From CAZHRC01 sp964533865 (GTDB lineage Bacteria > Bacillota > Clostridia > Tissierellales > Peptoniphilaceae): a stretch of 64,000 nt of DNA. The notes below the pieces were generated by a model. That model was not told the DNA's origin and made no database searches. It saw only the letters and a list, made by a program, of their open reading frames with translations. The DNA is taken from NCBI GenBank assembly GCA_964533865.1, contig CAZHRC010000003.1:62001-126000 (forward strand). Direction: 5' to 3'. Below, one piece after another: positions 50,282 to 58,743 of the stretch. Numbering within the stretch: the first letter of the stretch is position 1; every line of letters starts with the position of its first letter. The translations under genes and the position numbers were made by a program.

Positions 50282-51706
50282 TCACTTAACCTTGAGTTTT
50301 CCCTCATAGTCGCCAGTGGTTGTCGTAAAGCCGATTCCCGTCTCTTCCAGCGCGCTGACATAAGCGATAAATCCTTCATCGATCTGCTCACCTGGAAGGA
50401 TAATGGGAATGCCTGGGGGATAGGCCCACATCGCCTCAAGAGCCATGTGTCCCGCGGCTTCACCTAAGACCATCGGTTCACCCCTTTCGCGCACAGCTTC
50501 TGAAGGCGATACGAGCTGGTCGGGCAGGCTATAATCGACTTCATCGCCTCCCTTGTCGATCATTTCCTCGAGATGACGATCCACGTCGATGAGGGCATCG
50601 GCCAACGCGCCAAGGGATGCCTCAGTGTCTGCAACACTAGTCAACCCGACGGCATAAGTGACGCCGGGCATTTCCAACTCAATAGCGTACTGTTCAATGA
50701 GCCGTGCATCGAGATCTGACCCTGAAAGCGAAGTACCCTTTGTAGAAATCAATAACTTTCCTCGATCCAGCGCCCAGATGCCTTCCATTTTTTTGTTGCG
50801 ATGGTCACCGTAATCCAAAATGCGCAACCGAAGAAGGCCCTCCACTTTCTGTGAAAAAATCTCTAACGCTTTCTCGTAAGCTTTAAAAGCCGCTGGTCCT
50901 TCGTTTTCTAGCCATCGCAAACAACTGTCGATCGATGCCATGAGCAAATAAGAAGGACTCGTCGTTTGAAATATCGAAAGACCTCGTTCCAACCGTTTGG
51001 GATCGACGAGATCACCTGAGACGTGGACCAGTCCCGTTTGGGTTAATGCAGGTAGCGTTTTGTGCAAGCTGTTGATGACCAAGTCCGCACCGCAGGTGAC
51101 GGGATTGTTTGGAAATCCTTCGGAAAAACCAAAATGCGCCCCATGAGCCGCATCAACGATCAAGGGGATCCCCTTTGCGTGAACCACTGCTGCGATCTCT
51201 TCGACAGGGGAGACAACCCCTTCGTAGGTGGGAGAAGTGATTAACACACAAGAAACCTCCGGATGCGCATCAAGGGCTTTTGCCACACTATCAGGTGTGA
51301 TGCTTTCAGCTATATCCCACTCTAGATTTTTTGTCGGCAGGAGATAATGGGGCTTGAGACCCATGAGCTCCACCCCGTTGTATACGGATTTGTGACTGTG
51401 ACGCCCCATCAAAATCTCATCGCCGTGCTGAGTAGCCGCCCACAGACTGGCGAGCACCCCTGCGCTTGACCCATTGATCACATAGAAAGACTCCTTTGCT
51501 CCATAGAGCCTTGCTGCCCGCTCTTGCCCTTCTAACAATATTCCCGAAGGGTTGTGCAAGTTATCAAACCCTTTGATTTCAGTGATGTCCAGATCAAAAG
51601 GAAACGGCTCCTTTAGCAAGATGGTGTTTCGCTTGTGACCAGGCATGTGCATGGGGAGGTTTCCCTGTGCTTTAAGTTTCAACAACCTATCGTAAAGTGA
51701 TGTCAT
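50282..51706 (-). CDS. Orn/Lys/Arg decarboxylase family protein (PLP-dependent)
   Basis: A 474-residue fold-type I PLP enzyme. MPGHKRN near residue 20, DITEIKGFDNLHNPSGIL, INGSSAGVLASLWAATQHGDEILMGRHSHKSVYNG and NSLHKTLPALTQTG with the PLP Lys are typical of the short, clostridial/Bacillus YaaO-type decarboxylases, which lack the N-terminal wing of the E. coli enzymes. Likely product is a polyamine such as cadaverine, putrescine or agmatine. The ribosome site GGAG lies inside the end of the preceding CWB2 gene, so the two are coupled. Confidence 0.92.
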   Translation of the reverse strand: MTSLYDRLLKLKAQGNLPMHMPGHKRNTILLKEPFPFDLDITEIKGFDNLHNPSGILLEGQERAARLYGAKESFYVINGSSAGVLASLWAATQHGDEILMGRHSHKSVYNGVELMGLKPHYLLPTKNLEWDIAESITPDSVAKALDAHPEVSCVLITSPTYEGVVSPVEEIAAVVHAKGIPLIVDAAHGAHFGFSEGFPNNPVTCGADLVINSLHKTLPALTQTGLVHVSGDLVDPKRLERGLSIFQTTSPSYLLMASIDSCLRWLENEGPAAFKAYEKALEIFSQKVEGLLRLRILDYGDHRNKKMEGIWALDRGKLLISTKGTSLSGSDLDARLIEQYAIELEMPGVTYAVGLTSVADTEASLGALADALIDVDRHLEEMIDKGGDEVDYSLPDQLVSPSEAVRERGEPMVLGEAAGHMALEAMWAYPPGIPIILPGEQIDEGFIAYVSALEETGIGFTTTTGDYEGKLKVK

Positions 51707-51709
51707 GTA

Positions 51710-53425
51710 TTACTCCAATATTCCAAATTCATAGCCCATGGCTTTTAAAGTTTCGATGATTTGTGGTAATGCGTTTGCCGTCAGCTGCTTTGTGGTCGCA
51801 TCGTGCATCAACACCACCGCCACATCAGGAGATCCCGCGTTTGCCAGAGTTGAGTTGAGAAAGCGCACCTGTCCCGACACAGAGCTCGGACGTCGACTGG
51901 CAGGCTCAGCATCCCCGGTCATCACATTCCAATCCACCCACATCACCCCTTCATCAGCCAAAGCGCTATCGGCTTTAGCCAATCCGTTCCAAGACATGTG
52001 CCCACCTGGATAACGCCACACATTGGTGTGAAACCCATCGCCCAAGTACGCCCCCATCCTCTGGCGACTCAACTTCATCTCTGAGAGGATGGTCGAAGCG
52101 TTGCCGTAGCGCCCAGGGTAGAGAGCGCTATAATTGTGGGTAAAAGAATGCATCGCAATTCCGTGACCTTCGTTGTACTCTCGTAGAAAGGTATCTGAGG
52201 TGCTCTTTGTAATGTTTTGCGCAGGCATGAAAAACGTCCCGTGAATCCCATAAGCCTTCAACGTATCTAAGATCCGAGGGGTGATGGTGTTGTTTGGACC
52301 ATCGTCAAAGGTGAGAAACGCCACCTTTTTCCCATTTAAAGTCGTACCCTCTCGCATCGCTTGTTTTACCTCGTTGGTGTTGTAAGCGTAGCCATCGGCG
52401 GAGGCGATGTGATTGGTCGGCTTTCTCACCACAAGTGGCGGTGGAGGCGGTGTGGGTTTTAGCGCCTCGCCCGATCCCGATGCAAAGTGGTTGCTCACCC
52501 TTTCAGATAGGGCATTTTCGCCGCCGATCAGCGTCAAATGGGATAACCCCGTAGCATATGCCGCTACTGATCGATCGATGGCGTCTTTTTCAACTAACAA
52601 AATCGGTGCGCCGTGGCGAATACTGTAGCCCACAGCAGCAAATCCGTCAGGAAAGTTGGTACCGTCTACGACCACCCCTGATTTAGGATCGGGATAGTAG
52701 GTTTTTGCAATGGCGATAGCCGTCTCATAGCGATTGTCACCCCAGAGCCTAGTCGCTCCAACGGCATCTGCTACACCTTTAGAAACCGCCGCTTCGCCGC
52801 CCAGTACGACAACGGACTCCGCGGCCTCAACCCGCTCTTTTGCCCCATCGATGAGAGTCTTGCCATCGGATAACAACAAGGCCCCCTTAGTCTTTGCCAA
52901 TGCGCCACCTGCCGATAGAGCGTCAGCAAAGTTCAGACCGTTTGCAATAAAGATATCACTTCCTCCACCCATGGCGACGATCTCTTTAGCGATGGAAACT
53001 GAGGTGTCGTACCGATCGGCGCCCCACAGTCTTTTGATGTCATAACGCGCAGCAAGATCCTTTTCCACCTTTTCGGATAGGGCGCTCGTCCCGCCGATCA
53101 GATACACTTTGGAAGCCCCCAGACGATCGATCTCCGCTTCCAAACCTTTGACAACCGCTGTTTTTTCCGTCAGCAGTACAGGTGCACCAATTTGAACGGC
53201 AAGACCTGCTCCTGTGAGCGCATCGGCGAAGTCTTCCCCATTGGCAACCACCACCGCCCCCGCCTTTTCAAACGTAGCTGCGCTGACGGCGACGGCAGTC
53301 TCGAATCGGTTTGCCCCGTAAATTCGATCCACTTTTGACGCAGCAAAACTCAGCGTCTGACCCACTAACACCATCAATAGGATCAGCGCTAGCGCCAATC
53401 CTTTCATTAATCCCTTGGATTTCAT
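51710..53425 (-). CDS. Cell-wall protein: three CWB2 repeats plus polysaccharide deacetylase
   Basis: A 571-residue secreted protein. A signal peptide ends near residue 28 (QTLSFAA). Three cell-wall-binding repeats (CWB2, which bind the anionic wall polymer in clostridia) begin RIYGANRFETAVAVS, RLWGADRYDTSVSIA and RLWGDNRYETAIAIA, spaced by about 90 residues, each ending in an IGG or LGG block. A proline-rich hinge (PTPPPPPLVV) then leads to a NodB deacetylase domain with TFDDGPNNTITPRIL, MHSFTHNYSAL and WRYPGGHMSWN, with the Asp and His metal ligands intact. It probably trims cell-wall sugar acetyl groups. Start at 53425 has GGAG seven bases upstream. Confidence 0.93.
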   Translation of the reverse strand: MKSKGLMKGLALALILLMVLVGQTLSFAASKVDRIYGANRFETAVAVSAATFEKAGAVVVANGEDFADALTGAGLAVQIGAPVLLTEKTAVVKGLEAEIDRLGASKVYLIGGTSALSEKVEKDLAARYDIKRLWGADRYDTSVSIAKEIVAMGGGSDIFIANGLNFADALSAGGALAKTKGALLLSDGKTLIDGAKERVEAAESVVVLGGEAAVSKGVADAVGATRLWGDNRYETAIAIAKTYYPDPKSGVVVDGTNFPDGFAAVGYSIRHGAPILLVEKDAIDRSVAAYATGLSHLTLIGGENALSERVSNHFASGSGEALKPTPPPPPLVVRKPTNHIASADGYAYNTNEVKQAMREGTTLNGKKVAFLTFDDGPNNTITPRILDTLKAYGIHGTFFMPAQNITKSTSDTFLREYNEGHGIAMHSFTHNYSALYPGRYGNASTILSEMKLSRQRMGAYLGDGFHTNVWRYPGGHMSWNGLAKADSALADEGVMWVDWNVMTGDAEPASRRPSSVSGQVRFLNSTLANAGSPDVAVVLMHDATTKQLTANALPQIIETLKAMGYEFGILE

Positions 53426-53463
53426 TGTATCACTCCATTTCATATAGCCGCTACCCGTCTATT

Positions 53464-53495
53464 AAAAAAACGGCCTGCGGTTAAACTGCGCCGTT
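53464..53495 (-). terminator. Terminator-like hairpin in the leader of the CWB2 gene
   Basis: On the minus strand AACGGC pairs with GCCGTT (53470-53475 with 53490-53495) and runs into seven T, 39 bases before the CWB2 gene start. No minus-strand gene ends here, so it may be a leader attenuator or block antisense transcription from the PfpI region. It overlaps the PfpI promoter. Confidence 0.45.
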
Positions 53496-53504
53496 AAAGG
53501 GTAT
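53480..53504 (+). promoter_or_regulatory. Sigma-B-like promoter of the PfpI gene
   Basis: GTTAAA (53480-53485), 13 bases, GGGTAT (53499-53504), 40 bases before the start codon. This fits the sigma-B pattern GTTTAA-N12-14-GGGTAT well. Confidence 0.55.
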
Positions 53505-53544
53505 GAATTTAGTAGGAATTAACCTCATAGAAAGGATAACACCC

Positions 53545-54045
53545 ATGAAAAAAATAGGTATCTTATTAGAAAAAGACTTTAACGAAGAAGAATTTCTCTA
53601 CCCCTACCACCGTCTCCGCGAAAAATACGATGTGGTCGTCATCGGCACAGAAGGCCAAAAATCCTATTTATCCAAATATCACTTTCCCTATACTAGCGAT
53701 GTTGCCTCCTCAGAAGTCGACCCTAGCACCCTGGATGGGCTCATCATCCCCGGTGGTTTCTCCCCGGATTACATGAGGCGCCATCCTGCCACCATCGACC
53801 TTGTCAAAGCTCTAGACCTTGAGAAAAAACCTATCGGCGCCATATGTCACGCTGGGTGGATGATCGCTTCTTGTTGCGACATCGCCAATGTGAAAGTCAC
53901 CAGCTATCCATCAATAAAAGACGACCTGATCCACGCAGGTGGACTGTGGGTCGACGAAGAAGTGGTCGTCTCGGGACACTTAGTGACCTCTCGAACGCCA
54001 AAAGATCTTCCCGCCTTTATGAAGGCTTTCATCGCATTGCTCTAG
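53545..54045 (+). CDS. DJ-1/PfpI family protein
   Basis: A 166-residue single-domain protein of the glutamine amidotransferase-like fold. LDGLIIPGGFSPDYMRR and AICHAGWMIASCCDIA with the nucleophile Cys are typical for PfpI proteins; the family includes general stress proteins, glyoxalase-like enzymes and chaperones. The start at ATG 53545 is supported by AAAGGA upstream, and an earlier in-frame ATG at 53503 has no ribosome site and falls inside the promoter element. It is monocistronic. Confidence 0.92.
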   Translation: MKKIGILLEKDFNEEEFLYPYHRLREKYDVVVIGTEGQKSYLSKYHFPYTSDVASSEVDPSTLDGLIIPGGFSPDYMRRHPATIDLVKALDLEKKPIGAICHAGWMIASCCDIANVKVTSYPSIKDDLIHAGGLWVDEEVVVSGHLVTSRTPKDLPAFMKAFIALL

Positions 54046-54066
54046 GCCGCTTCGGTCTAAACCTAG

Positions 54067-54483
54067 CTATTCCCTCGCCAAAGGTGCCACTCCGAGATCG
54101 TAGTAACTAAAGGTGCCTTTGGCGATCATTTTTTGTTCTTCGTCCAGTACCTCCACATCGAAAACACGTATGCGCTTACCATACTTAATCACCTTCGCCA
54201 CGCCAATGAGTTCTTTTGTATCCCTAGCTGGGTTTAAGTAATGAAAATCACTGGATATGGTGGCGCCATTTGTGCCGTAGCTCATGTTGGCACAGCCTCC
54301 CACCAAATCCGCAACAGTGTAGATACAACCACCGTGGACTGCCCCTACGGGATTGTAATGGTGAGGCTCGATTTTCAAACGCACTTTGGCATACCCTTGA
54401 TCCATCTCCTCGACGCGAATGCCAACGAAATTCGGAAAGGGGTTTGAGGTATTTCTCTCGTCAATAAACGGTTGGTAGTCCAT
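54067..54483 (-). CDS. PaaI-type hotdog thioesterase
   Basis: A 138-residue hotdog-fold protein. NPVGAVHGGCIYTVADLVGGCAN contains the HGG...D motif of PaaI thioesterases. It hydrolyses acyl-CoA thioesters, substrate unknown. The start at 54483 is supported by GGAGG five bases upstream. It lies downstream of the DUF4342 gene on the minus strand, beyond a terminator, and converges with the PfpI gene. Confidence 0.9.
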   Translation of the reverse strand: MDYQPFIDERNTSNPFPNFVGIRVEEMDQGYAKVRLKIEPHHYNPVGAVHGGCIYTVADLVGGCANMSYGTNGATISSDFHYLNPARDTKELIGVAKVIKYGKRIRVFDVEVLDEEQKMIAKGTFSYYDLGVAPLARE

Positions 54484-54515
54484 GTTGTCCTCCAGGCGTC
54501 CTTTGATCCTCTGGC

Positions 54516-54550
54516 TAAAAATCTCCAACCCCGACTGGCGGAGTTGGAGA
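54516..54550 (-). terminator. Terminator of the UBA-DUF4342 gene
   Basis: An 8-base stem (54522-54529 with 54543-54550), followed by TTTTT on the minus strand, eleven bases after the stop. Confidence 0.85.
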
Positions 54551-54560
54551 AGTGATAGCC

Positions 54561-55085
54561 TTACTCTTCTTCGTCAATAATGTCAGAATCCTCTGAGGGT
54601 GCTTTTTTCTCTCGACTCGATTTACGTGTTAGAGCCAATTCATTGACGTCGATAACTTCTCCATCGTCTAAAATGACTTTAATCGTATACTCGGTGATCA
54701 ACGCCGCACCTAGGCCGATCAACGCTGCCACAGGGGCGATGACCAATCCGATCGTTCCAACGGTTAAAGACAGTTTCAGCACGGTTTCGCCATCTTTCTC
54801 GATGACCAAGCTACTGGCATTACCCTTCTCCCAAATCTCGCGAATGGTTTCGATGATATCCGATGCCACCGCTCCCGATTGCGCTTGAAAAGATGTTTTC
54901 TTTGGTCCTTCCTTGGCTTCCTCTTCCGCTTTTGCTTGAGCTTGGGCTTCGTAAGCTTGCTTTTCTTGGATGGCTTTCACCGCTTCGTCCACATTGCCCT
55001 CTGCTGCAAACAACGCCTCGCGAACCACTTCATAGGATTCTCCAGTGCGTTCGATGACTTCATCTATTTGTTGAATATCGATCAT
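54561..55085 (-). CDS. UBA-like domain plus DUF4342 protein
   Basis: A 174-residue protein. Residues 1-45 (EVIERTGESYEVVREALFAAEGNVDEAVKAIQEK) are a UBA/TS-N-like three-helix motif. An Ala/Glu/Lys-rich linker follows, then residues about 75-145 (IREIWEKGNASSLVIEKDGETVLKLSLTVGTIGLVIAPVAALIGLGAALITEYTIKVIL) match DUF4342, a short beta segment plus one hydrophobic helix that may touch the membrane. The acidic tail SEDSDIIDEEE is disordered. Function is unknown. It is divergent from nadE. Confidence 0.85.
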   Translation of the reverse strand: MIDIQQIDEVIERTGESYEVVREALFAAEGNVDEAVKAIQEKQAYEAQAQAKAEEEAKEGPKKTSFQAQSGAVASDIIETIREIWEKGNASSLVIEKDGETVLKLSLTVGTIGLVIAPVAALIGLGAALITEYTIKVILDDGEVIDVNELALTRKSSREKKAPSEDSDIIDEEE

Positions 55086-55132
55086 AGGTGCCTCCTTATG
55101 GCATTTTTATCCTCTTGGATATCAATGAATAT

Positions 55133-55138
55133 ATACCC
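55133..55138 (-). promoter_or_regulatory. GGGTAT promoter-like box upstream of the DUF4342 gene
   Basis: On the minus strand GGGTAT in TTGGGGTATATAT, 47 bases before the start codon; ATTTAT lies 13 bases upstream as a poor -35. Confidence 0.35.
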
Positions 55139-55194
55139 CAATCCCCTCGGAATAAATGTAAAATGTATGCCCACTCAAATTTCTCTCCCCAATA

Positions 55195-55200
55195 GGGTAT
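55195..55200 (+). promoter_or_regulatory. GGGTAT promoter-like box upstream of nadE
   Basis: GGGTAT followed by AGGTAT, 40 bases before the nadE start. No clear -35. Confidence 0.35.
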
Positions 55201-55240
55201 AGGTATCCTATGAATATGAATCACAGAAAGGAAGATTCCG

Positions 55241-56032
55241 ATGACTACACATCAACCCCATTTAGAAACACTCCTTGAACAACTCACCGACTGGATTGCA
55301 GAGCGTTGTTCTATCATCGGCGCCACTAAAGCCGTAATTGGCGTATCGGGCGGAAAGGATAGCTCTGTGGTCAGCGCCTTGTGTGCAAAAGCTTTGGGTC
55401 CAGAAAACGTCTACGGCGTGCTCATGCCCGACGGTGAACAAGCCGATATCGACTACGCTTACGATCTCGTAAACCACCTTGGCATACCTTACACAACCCA
55501 AAGCATCAAAACAGTAACTCACGCGTTTCTATCACTACTCGATCGTGCTGACATCGTCGACGACATCTCCAACCAAACTCGGCTCAACCTCGCCCCGCGG
55601 GTACGCATGACCTTACTTTACGCCATCTCTCAATCCCTGCCAAATAGCTTAGTCATTAACACGAGCAATCTCTCAGAAGATTGGGTGGGCTACGCCACCA
55701 TCTACGGCGATACCGCCGGCGCATTCTCTCCCGTGGGCATGCTCACCTCCGATGAAGTGGTGGAAATCGGTAGAGCATTGGAGCTTCCAGAGCACCTTCT
55801 AGTCAAAGCCCCTTCCGATGGCCTCACCGGCAAAACCGATGAGGACATCCTCGGTTTTTCTTACGCCGTCCTTAACCGCTATATCCGAGAAGGGATCATC
55901 GAAGACGAAGCCATTAAAGTGCGAATCGATCACCTTCACCGCATCAGTCGTTTCAAATTCCAACCCATACCCATGTTTGATCCCAAACTCCCCATCGTAG
56001 CAAAAGACATCGCTAACGTATATACCACTTAG
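55241..56032 (+). CDS. nadE: NH3-dependent NAD+ synthetase
   Basis: Adenylates deamido-NAD and amidates it with ammonia in the last step of NAD synthesis. The 263-residue length is that of the ammonia-dependent form without a glutaminase domain. GVSGGKDSSVVSAL near residue 34 is the PP-loop; NTSNLSEDWVGYATIYGDTAGAFSPVGML and PSDGLTGKTDEDILGFSY complete the ATP and NaAD sites. Start has AAAGGAAG upstream. It is monocistronic with its own terminator. Confidence 0.96.
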   Translation: MTTHQPHLETLLEQLTDWIAERCSIIGATKAVIGVSGGKDSSVVSALCAKALGPENVYGVLMPDGEQADIDYAYDLVNHLGIPYTTQSIKTVTHAFLSLLDRADIVDDISNQTRLNLAPRVRMTLLYAISQSLPNSLVINTSNLSEDWVGYATIYGDTAGAFSPVGMLTSDEVVEIGRALELPEHLLVKAPSDGLTGKTDEDILGFSYAVLNRYIREGIIEDEAIKVRIDHLHRISRFKFQPIPMFDPKLPIVAKDIANVYTT

Positions 56033-56053
56033 CGCAAAGTCAATAGAATCGCC

Positions 56054-56083
56054 AAAAGCAGAGTCGTCAACGCCTCTGCTTTT
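56054..56083. terminator. Bidirectional terminator between nadE and phoR
   Basis: A 10-base perfect stem (56054-56063 with 56074-56083), 10-base loop. A-run and T-run sit at the base of the stem on both sides. Confidence 0.85.
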
Positions 56084-57365
56084 ACATTTCTTCATTCATT
56101 TTTTCATTTTCTATCTTCTCTTCGGCCACATAAACCTTGGGCAATTTCACCGTAAAAGTGGAGCCCTTGCCTAAGGTGCTCTTCAAACCGACTTCCCCTC
56201 GATGGGCTCTGACCATGTGTTTGACCAAGGACAATCCCAATCCAGTGCCACTATTTTTGCTGCGAGATTTGTCGACCACATAGAACCGTTCAAAAATTCG
56301 CTGTTGATTTTCACTCGAAATCCCAAGGCCGGTGTCTTTGACTTGTAAGATCGCATATTTTTCGGTCTGTGCGACTTTCAACCGCACCAACCCTTGGGGA
56401 TTATTGTATTTAATCGCATTGCCAACAAGATTGGTGACGATGTCAATAATCATGCGACGGTTGCCTTCGATGGTGCAAGGCTCTCCTTTGAGAATGAGGG
56501 CAACATTCTTCTCATAGGCGTAGGCTTGTAACGTCGACAAGGTGTCCGATACAAGGTCCAGCAACTGTATCGATTCGACATCGCCTATTTTGCCTGTACC
56601 CGCATCAAATTTTGAGAGCTGCAAGGTTTCATTGATCAACTCGAGTAACCTTTCTCCCTCGGATAAAATGATCTGTGCAAAATGCCGAGAATCTTCCTCT
56701 ACAGTCATTCCACTGGCGATCATTTCAGCGTAACCGTTGATGGATGTGAGCGGTGTTTTGAGTTCATGGGAGACGTTTGCCGTAAAGTCCCTTCTGAGTT
56801 TTTCATTCTCCACGATTTCCGATAGGGATTCAGTGAGCTTTTGTTTTGTTTGCTCCACCTCCCTACTGTAAGAGAGTTCATTTGAGATGGCAATAGCCTT
56901 TCTATCCTTGTCGTCCTCGCCTTTAAGGATGCTCGTCAGCTCATTGGAGAAACGATTAACCAAATCTTCGGTCACCTTCACAAATGCTTCTGCCCCAAAT
57001 AACGCTAAAATCAACGCCACTACCACACCGACGAGCAAAACAGCCCATTGACCCATTAATACATCGACCATACTCGGGTGAGTGTAGATCAATTTGTACA
57101 CTTCGCCTTTCGCATCCATCACGAGTTCTGTGGACTGGTGGGGTTGTTTCGTATACTCTGAGGCATTCACAAGACTCAATCCCTCGATCATCGCAGAGGC
57201 GGAAGCCATGGAAGATTTTCCTTGCAAAAGAAGGGAAACTCGCTTCAGGTCGAGATTGCCCTGAGCGATTTCCCTTTGTTGTACATTCCATAATGCGACG
57301 ACTCCCGTGACGATCAGCAACACTGCGAGAAGACCGGCAAGCATTTTTGTAAACCTTCGTTTCAT
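56082..57365 (-). CDS. phoR: Phosphate sensor histidine kinase (PhoR-like)
   Basis: A 427-residue membrane kinase. Two membrane segments (about 8-28 and 106-128) bracket an outside loop of about 75 residues. The HisKA helix has RRDFTANVSHELKTPLTSINGYAEM with the phospho-acceptor His near residue 202, and the ATPase domain has TNLVGNAIKYNNP (N box), VKDTGLGIS (G1) and SGTGLGLSLVKHMV (G2). It is coupled to the regulator upstream and adjacent to phoU and pst, which makes it the phosphate sensor. There is no PAS domain, unlike B. subtilis PhoR. Confidence 0.9.
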   Translation of the reverse strand: MKRRFTKMLAGLLAVLLIVTGVVALWNVQQREIAQGNLDLKRVSLLLQGKSSMASASAMIEGLSLVNASEYTKQPHQSTELVMDAKGEVYKLIYTHPSMVDVLMGQWAVLLVGVVVALILALFGAEAFVKVTEDLVNRFSNELTSILKGEDDKDRKAIAISNELSYSREVEQTKQKLTESLSEIVENEKLRRDFTANVSHELKTPLTSINGYAEMIASGMTVEEDSRHFAQIILSEGERLLELINETLQLSKFDAGTGKIGDVESIQLLDLVSDTLSTLQAYAYEKNVALILKGEPCTIEGNRRMIIDIVTNLVGNAIKYNNPQGLVRLKVAQTEKYAILQVKDTGLGISSENQQRIFERFYVVDKSRSKNSGTGLGLSLVKHMVRAHRGEVGLKSTLGKGSTFTVKLPKVYVAEEKIENEKMNEEM

Positions 57366-57367
57366 CC

Positions 57368-58048
57368 CTAGCCTCCGATTTTATAGCCGACGTTGCGCAC
57401 GGTGACGATTTTCTTTCCCCCAGCGCCAAGTTTTTGGCGAAGGGTTCGGATGTGAACATCCACCGTTCGGGATTCCCCTTGGTACTCAAAACCCCATATC
57501 TCGTTCATGATCTTATCTCGAGTCAACACGATCCCTTTGTTCATAATAAGGTAGTTGAGGAGTTCAAACTCTTTATAAGTCAGTACCACTGGTTCTGTTC
57601 CCACAGTAACTGTTCTTTTTTCCAAGTCCATGTGAATGTTTTCAAAGTGCACCACCGTGTCGGTTTTCTCCTCCCGTTGGGGAATGCGCCTTAATACCGC
57701 TTTTATCCGACTGAGCAGTTCCATGACCCCGAAGGGTTTGGTGATGTAGTCGTCAGCTCCCATATCAAGTCCTTTGACTTTGTCAAACTCGTCGGTTTTC
57801 GCCGTCAACATGATCACAGGCACCTCTTCGGTGGTCCAATTGCTTTTTATTTTTTTGAGAATGGTGTAACCGTCCTCATCATCGAGCATGATATCCAATA
57901 CGAACAGCGCTGGTATCTCCTCTTCTAAGGCTTTGTAGAGCCCCTTTGCATTGGAAAAACCCACCGCCTTAAACCCGTTGTTATTTAAAGCGTATGCGAT
58001 GAGCTCGCGGATATTTTCCTCATCCTCTACGATGAATATTTTGTCCAT
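57368..58048 (-). CDS. phoP: Phosphate response regulator (PhoP/PhoB-type, OmpR family)
   Basis: A 226-residue regulator. The receiver domain has IFIVEDEEN (acidic pocket), FVLDIMLDDEDGY (phospho-Asp) and MLTAKTDEFDKVKGL with the conserved Thr and Lys. The C-terminal winged helix has LTYKEFELLNYLIMNKGIVLTRDKIMNEIWG and RTVDVHIRTLRQKLG, an OmpR-family DNA-binding domain. Start at 58048 has GAGAGG seven bases upstream. With phoR, phoU and pst in the same run it controls phosphate uptake. Confidence 0.93.
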   Translation of the reverse strand: MDKIFIVEDEENIRELIAYALNNNGFKAVGFSNAKGLYKALEEEIPALFVLDIMLDDEDGYTILKKIKSNWTTEEVPVIMLTAKTDEFDKVKGLDMGADDYITKPFGVMELLSRIKAVLRRIPQREEKTDTVVHFENIHMDLEKRTVTVGTEPVVLTYKEFELLNYLIMNKGIVLTRDKIMNEIWGFEYQGESRTVDVHIRTLRQKLGAGGKKIVTVRNVGYKIGG

Positions 58049-58072
58049 TTTCACACCTCTCATTTCGTCGAT

Positions 58073-58726
58073 TTACGAGAGCGTTATCGTTTCTCCTGTA
58101 ATCGAATAGTTTACCCATTCCGCAATGTTTTCAGCGTGATCGCCAATGCGTTCAAAGTACTTTGCAATCATTAAAAAGTCGATTAGCACCGCTGGGTCCA
58201 CCGTTTGCTCGCGAATGTCTTTGATCAATTCATCGCGCACCTGCATAAAGTATCCATCGACCTTTTCTTCAGATTTAGCCACATCTTCTATCAAGGATAG
58301 ATCTCCTGTGACGAAAGCCGAAACGCTGAGATTGACCATGTTGACGCATTCTTTCGCCATCGCTTGGATACTCCCTAGATCACGTCTGTGAAAATCTGCC
58401 TTGACCAAAAAAATCGTCAGATCGGCAATGTCTGCCGCTTGGTCGCCGATGCGTTCCATATCGGTGATCATTTTTAGAGCGGAGCTCACCAACCGTAGAT
58501 CGCTTGCCACCGGTTGTTCTCTTAAAATAATCTTGAGCGCGTACTCTTCAATACGCTTTTCTAAATCGTTAATTTCCAAGTCGCCTTTGATGACCGATTT
58601 GGCAAGATCTACATCTTTAGTCATCAACGCTTCAACGGAATCCATAATCTGCTTACAAATCAATTGACCCATTGCCGATAAATTATCGTTCAATTTATCG
58701 AGTTTTCGTTCAAAGTTATCTCTCAT
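58073..58726 (-). CDS. phoU: Phosphate uptake regulator PhoU
   Basis: A 217-residue, all-helical protein with two three-helix repeats. RDNFERKLDKLNDNLSAMGQLICKQI opens the first and ALKMITDMERIGDQAADIADL and IAKYFERIGDHAENIAEWVNY are the ERIGD metal-binding repeat motifs of PhoU. It damps the PhoR signal and Pst activity when phosphate is plentiful. AGGAGGGG precedes the ATG. It sits 18 bases after pstB. Confidence 0.96.
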   Translation of the reverse strand: MRDNFERKLDKLNDNLSAMGQLICKQIMDSVEALMTKDVDLAKSVIKGDLEINDLEKRIEEYALKIILREQPVASDLRLVSSALKMITDMERIGDQAADIADLTIFLVKADFHRRDLGSIQAMAKECVNMVNLSVSAFVTGDLSLIEDVAKSEEKVDGYFMQVRDELIKDIREQTVDPAVLIDFLMIAKYFERIGDHAENIAEWVNYSITGETITLS

Positions 58727-58743
58727 AGCACCCCTCCTGTGTC

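Noticed and set aside
51710..53425. The three CWB2 repeats as a possible recent DNA duplication
   Set aside because: The repeats are similar only at the protein motif level; their DNA is clearly diverged.
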